Assembly: GCF_029109325.1 (NCBI RefSeq) | Contig: NZ_JAQKQJ010000024.1 | Location: forward strand, 62,001 to 126,000 | From: Nodosilinea sp. PGN35 | GTDB lineage: Bacteria > Cyanobacteriota > Cyanobacteriia > Phormidesmidales > Phormidesmidaceae | Length of the DNA: 64,000 nucleotides | Reading direction: 5' to 3' | Part shown: positions 61,508-64,000 of the stretch, one piece after another | Position numbering within the stretch: position 1 is the first letter of the stretch | Layout: every line of letters starts with the position of its first letter | Translations under genes and position numbers: made by a program | Notes under the pieces: model-generated | Databases searched by the model: none | The model's input: only the letters and a program-made list of their open reading frames with translations | What the model was told of the DNA's origin: nothing

Positions 61508-62278
61508 ATGACGACTACCATGCCCGCGATCGCCACCCCCGTGATTGCCTGCGAAAACCTGCACAAAAGCTACGGCTCCCTGGAGGTCTTAAAGGGGGTG
61601 AGCACTGCCTTTACCAAGGGCGATGTGGTGTCGATCATCGGCCCCTCGGGCTGCGGCAAGAGCACCTTTCTGCGCTGCCTCAACCGGCTCGAGGCCATCA
61701 ACCAGGGCCACCTGGAGGTGATGGGCCAGGACATGTCGGCCCCCAAGCTGCCCTGGAAGGCGCTCTACCACCTGCGTAGCCAGGTGAGCATGGTGTTTCA
61801 GCACTTCAACCTGTTTCCCCACCTGACAGTGATTGAAAATCTGATGCTCTCGCCCCGCAAGGTGCTCAAGCACCCCGAGGCCGACTGCCGCGATCTGGCC
61901 AGCCACTACCTGGCCAAGGTGGGCCTGGGCGATCGCGCCGACGCCTACCCCGAGCAGCTCTCGGGGGGGCAAAAGCAGCGAGTGGCGATCGCCCGCAGCC
62001 TCTGCATGCGCCCCGAGGCGATTCTGTTTGACGAGCCCACCAGCGCCCTCGACCCAGAGCTGGTGGGCGAAGTGCTGGGCGTCATGCGCCAGCTGGCCGA
62101 AGAAGGCATGACCATGATTGTCGTCACCCACGAAATGCAGTTCGCCCGCGAAGTCTCCAACCGGGTGCTGTTTTTTAACTCGGGGGTCATCGAAGAAGAG
62201 GGCGTTCCCGCCGAGGTGTTTAGCAATCCGCGCAGCGATCGCCTGCGGGCCTTTCTCAGCCGCCTGAGCCAGCACTAG
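61508..62278 (+). CDS. bgtA: Amino-acid ABC transporter ATP-binding protein (BgtA-like)
   Basis: 256 aa from the ATG at 61508 (MTTTMPAIATPVIACENLHKSYGS); a TTG at 61496 is less likely. Walker A GPSGCGKST, signature LSGGQKQR, Walker B ILFDEP and TSALDPELVGEVLGVM, with the switch His in VVTHEMQFAR. The family is the polar-amino-acid GlnQ/HisP branch. It faces the binding-protein/permease fusion across the NtcA region, so the two form one transporter. Cytoplasmic face of the membrane. Confidence 0.93.
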   Translation: MTTTMPAIATPVIACENLHKSYGSLEVLKGVSTAFTKGDVVSIIGPSGCGKSTFLRCLNRLEAINQGHLEVMGQDMSAPKLPWKALYHLRSQVSMVFQHFNLFPHLTVIENLMLSPRKVLKHPEADCRDLASHYLAKVGLGDRADAYPEQLSGGQKQRVAIARSLCMRPEAILFDEPTSALDPELVGEVLGVMRQLAEEGMTMIVVTHEMQFAREVSNRVLFFNSGVIEEEGVPAEVFSNPRSDRLRAFLSRLSQH

Positions 62279-62342
62279 GGAGTGGGGGGTTAGGGAGTGA
62301 AGGGGTAGTGGGTAGATAAGAGGCCTACACCGTTCACCCGCA

Positions 62343-62370
62343 ATCCAAAATCTAAAATCCAAAATTCAAA
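62343..62370. repeat. Heptamer tandem repeat upstream of rpsD
   Basis: Four in-phase 7-bp units: ATCCAAA, ATCTAAA, ATCCAAA, ATTCAAA. The same short-repeat type as 41499-41560 but with a different unit. Intergenic, about 100 bp before rpsD. Confidence 0.75.
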
Positions 62371-62469
62371 AACCTGCCGCCAAGCGTTGATCCGATCGCC
62401 TATTGGCGCTAAGATTAGAATCTTTGGAAATTGCTTCCACCCTAGACATTGTTCGGAGAGTAAACGTTT

Positions 62470-63078
62470 ATGGCGCGATATAGAGGCGCTCGCCTGCGGG
62501 TTGTACGCCGCCTGGGTGAGCTACCGGGTCTGTCCCGCAAGTCCCCCCGCAAGGCCTATCCGCCGGGGCAGCACGGCCAGGACCGCAAGAAAAAGTCTGA
62601 GTACGCCGTTCGACTAGAAGAAAAGCAAAAGCTGCGCTTCAACTACGGTCTGACCGAAAAGCAGCTGCTGCGCTACGTGAAGAAAGCGCGTCGGGCCGGT
62701 GGTTCGACCGGTTTGGTGATTCTGCAACTGCTTGAAATGCGGCTCGACAACACCGTGTTTCGCCTCGGCTTTGGGCCGACCATTCCCTCGGCACGGCAGG
62801 TGGTCAACCACGGCCACATCTGCGTGAACGGTCGCGTGGTGTCGATCCCCAGCTATCAGTGTCGCCCCGGCGATGTGATCACCGTGCGCGATCGCGACGC
62901 CTCCAAAAAACTGGTGGAAGCCAACCTGGAGTTCCCCGGTCTGGCCAACGTGCCCAGCCACCTCGAACTCGACAAAGCCAAGCTCACCGCTAAGGTCAAC
63001 GGCGTCATCGAGCGCGAGTGGGTGGCCCTCAACGTCAACGAACTGCTGGTGGTTGAGTACTACTCCCGTAAGGCCTAA
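62470..63078 (+). CDS. rpsD: 30S ribosomal protein S4
   Basis: 202 aa, standard start MARYRGARLRVVRRLGELPGL and GGAGAG 11 nt upstream. The S4 RNA-binding domain reads MRLDNTVFRLGFGPTIPSARQVVNHGHICVNGRVVSIPSYQCRPGDVI. In cyanobacteria this gene is typically away from the main ribosomal clusters, as here. It nucleates 30S assembly and may feedback-regulate its own synthesis. Confidence 0.98.
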   Translation: MARYRGARLRVVRRLGELPGLSRKSPRKAYPPGQHGQDRKKKSEYAVRLEEKQKLRFNYGLTEKQLLRYVKKARRAGGSTGLVILQLLEMRLDNTVFRLGFGPTIPSARQVVNHGHICVNGRVVSIPSYQCRPGDVITVRDRDASKKLVEANLEFPGLANVPSHLELDKAKLTAKVNGVIEREWVALNVNELLVVEYYSRKA

Positions 63079-63173
63079 GGCTGCTGGCTATTACCGGAGT
63101 TTGTTTGCTGGCCGACCGGTCAGATCGCTTACCGCCCATAACGCATTACTCTTATTCAGTTAATCTGTGGTTT

Positions 63174-63207
63174 GGCTCCTGGCCCGTCAGCTAGGAGCCA
63201 TTTTTTT
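63174..63207 (+). terminator. rpsD terminator
   Basis: GGCTCCT (63174-63180) pairs with AGGAGCC (63193-63199), extended by a G-U and a G-C pair inside, followed by seven T residues at 63201-63207. It lies 95 bp past rpsD. Confidence 0.93.
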
Positions 63208-63229
63208 GCGCCTCCTTTGCGGCTTTACT

Positions 63230-63441
63230 GCAAAAGAACGAAGATAGAAGAACGAAAAATGAAGAAAAGCCTCGCCTGGCTTGAATCCTGTCATAGGAAA
63301 TCCTGCCTGGCGACACCCAATTGGTTAAGAGCAAACAACCGTTTGCCCCTACAGTTAGCCTGTTGGATAGCGGGGGTATGGAATTCGGATTTGATATTAA
63401 GTGGTTTTTCGGTTTTTGCTCTTCCCTTTTCGTTCTTTTGC
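63230..63441. mobile_element. Possible MITE-like element with 11-bp terminal inverted repeats
   Basis: GCAAAAGAACG (63230-63240) and its perfect reverse complement CGTTCTTTTGC (63431-63441) bound 212 bp. A second, internal inverted pair AGAACGAAAAATGAAG/CTTCCCTTTTCGTTCT matches 14 of 16. The right end, TTTTCGTTCTTTTGCCCTATG, resembles the hairpin flank at 14891-14910. No target-site duplication is obvious. The right end runs into the start codon of the HNH gene. Confidence 0.45.
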
Positions 63442-63444
63442 CCT

Positions 63445-63717
63445 ATGCCCTGCCAGCTATGCGATCGCCCCGTGGTCGACCTCACCGAGCACCACCTGGT
63501 GCCGCGCCAGTACACGCGGCGACGCCATCTGCCCACCAGCCAGACGGTGCTGCTGTGTCGCCCCTGTCACAGGCAGATCCATACCCTGTTCGACAATGCC
63601 ACCCTGGCTAAAGACTTGAATACGCTAGAGCAACTCCAGGCCGAACCCAGGCTCCAAAAGTTTGTCGCCTGGGTTCGCAAACAGCAGCCCCACAAACGAG
63701 TGAGGAGCTGTCGATAG
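63445..63717 (+). CDS. HNH endonuclease family protein
   Basis: 90 aa from the ATG at 63445 (MPCQLCDRPVVDLTEHHLVPRQYTRR). The CxxC (MPCQLC) and CRPCH pairs probably bind zinc, and EHHLVPR with CHRQIH gives the HNH nuclease signature. A longer upstream frame without domain exists but is unlikely. Small HNH proteins of this type are abundant in cyanobacteria; some are nicking enzymes, and the exact role is unknown. Its start adjoins the inverted-repeat element. Confidence 0.88.
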   Translation: MPCQLCDRPVVDLTEHHLVPRQYTRRRHLPTSQTVLLCRPCHRQIHTLFDNATLAKDLNTLEQLQAEPRLQKFVAWVRKQQPHKRVRSCR

Positions 63718-63719
63718 GT

Positions 63720-64000
63720 CTAGGCTTGAGCACCAGCCGCAGCAGTCTCAGCAGGGGCGCTCAGGCTGCCATGGCTGTGGTGCACCACCAGCACCGAGCA
63801 GTTGGCGTGGTGCATAACGTAGTTGCTGACGCTGCCCAGCAGCAGCTCGCTGAGGCCCTTGCGCCCGTGGCTACCCACCATAATTAAATCGGCTCCCCAG
63901 GAGTCTGCCACACCGCAAATGGTGGCGGCGGGCTCTCCAGAGGTCTGGGTAAACTCAGCGCCGACGCCAGCGGCTCGGGCGCGATCGAGTTCCTGGCGCA
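63720..64000 (-). CDS. Universal stress protein, 5' end beyond window
   Basis: At least 93 residues, continuing past the right edge. Conserved UspA pieces are visible: ADLIMVGSHGRKGLSELLLGSVSNYVMHHANCSVLVVHH, with the ATP-binding G(2x)G(9x)G(S/T) motif in GSHGRKGLSELLLGS. UspA proteins bind ATP or nucleotides and accumulate under stress. The true start lies outside the window. Confidence 0.9.
   Translation of the reverse strand, partial: RQELDRARAAGVGAEFTQTSGEPAATICGVADSWGADLIMVGSHGRKGLSELLLGSVSNYVMHHANCSVLVVHHSHGSLSAPAETAAAGAQA

Overview
The window is chromosomal DNA of a GC-rich cyanobacterium. Evidence: frequent HIP1-type octamers (GCGATCGC), an RpoD/SigA principal sigma factor and a cyanobacterial LexA with a matching operator. 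It also has a Psb34-type photosystem II assembly peptide, an orange-carotenoid-protein N-terminal-domain (HCP-like) protein, and a BgtB-type fused amino-acid transporter behind an NtcA box. A Leptolyngbya/Nodosilinea-like filamentous host is my guess; no marker rRNA lies here. I saw no rRNA, tRNA, intact IS element, prophage or CRISPR array.

Layout. 1-7.0 kb: Uma2 nuclease, quinone-oxidoreductase-like enzyme, SLH secreted protein, two small minus-strand genes, then a betaine/choline-type ABC operon (binding protein, ATPase, one permease). 7.1-14.3 kb: ttcA, a large RTX-type extracellular nuclease, an SDR enzyme and a secreted phosphoesterase. 14.5-20.9 kb: rpsU, a helicase-like protein, psb34, an MBL-like hydrolase, an M23 peptidase, aroC and a cupin. 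21-28.4 kb: ABC-2 ATPase, HCP-like carotenoid protein, bactofilin, small membrane and secreted proteins, cysE, rpoD, lexA. 28.4-32.7 kb: hypothetical protein, lpxD, rlmD, a two-repeat lipoprotein. 32.8-39.6 kb: one giant gene (2,274 aa) joining a coiled coil, about 1,370 residues of acidic disordered sequence and an actin/Hsp70-fold ATPase. 40-46.7 kb: Crp-like regulator, DUF2232 membrane protein with a CobT-like protein, and a peroxiredoxin-katG oxidative-stress pair. 46.7-50.2 kb: an AT-rich accessory island. A run of hairpins is followed by three tightly packed genes (TIGR04255 family, a possibly membrane-tethered HTH protein, an SHDCD-motif protein), then a broken copy of a histidine-kinase 3' end and an SDR gene. 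50.3-64 kb: a redox two-component pair (cNMP-kinase plus REC-Grx-TrxR fusion), tsaB, tamB, the divergent bgtB/bgtA transporter, rpsD, an HNH protein and a truncated universal stress protein.

The best candidates for something undescribed are the giant actin-like/disordered protein, the AT-rich three-gene cassette with its hairpin flank, the REC-Grx-TrxR fusion that has lost its redox CxxC motifs, and a dispersed family of roughly 100-bp palindromic elements (7017-7116, 20996-21052, 59729-59776). Several real small genes are only evident on close reading: rpsU, psb34, a 51-aa membrane protein and a 43-aa ORF.
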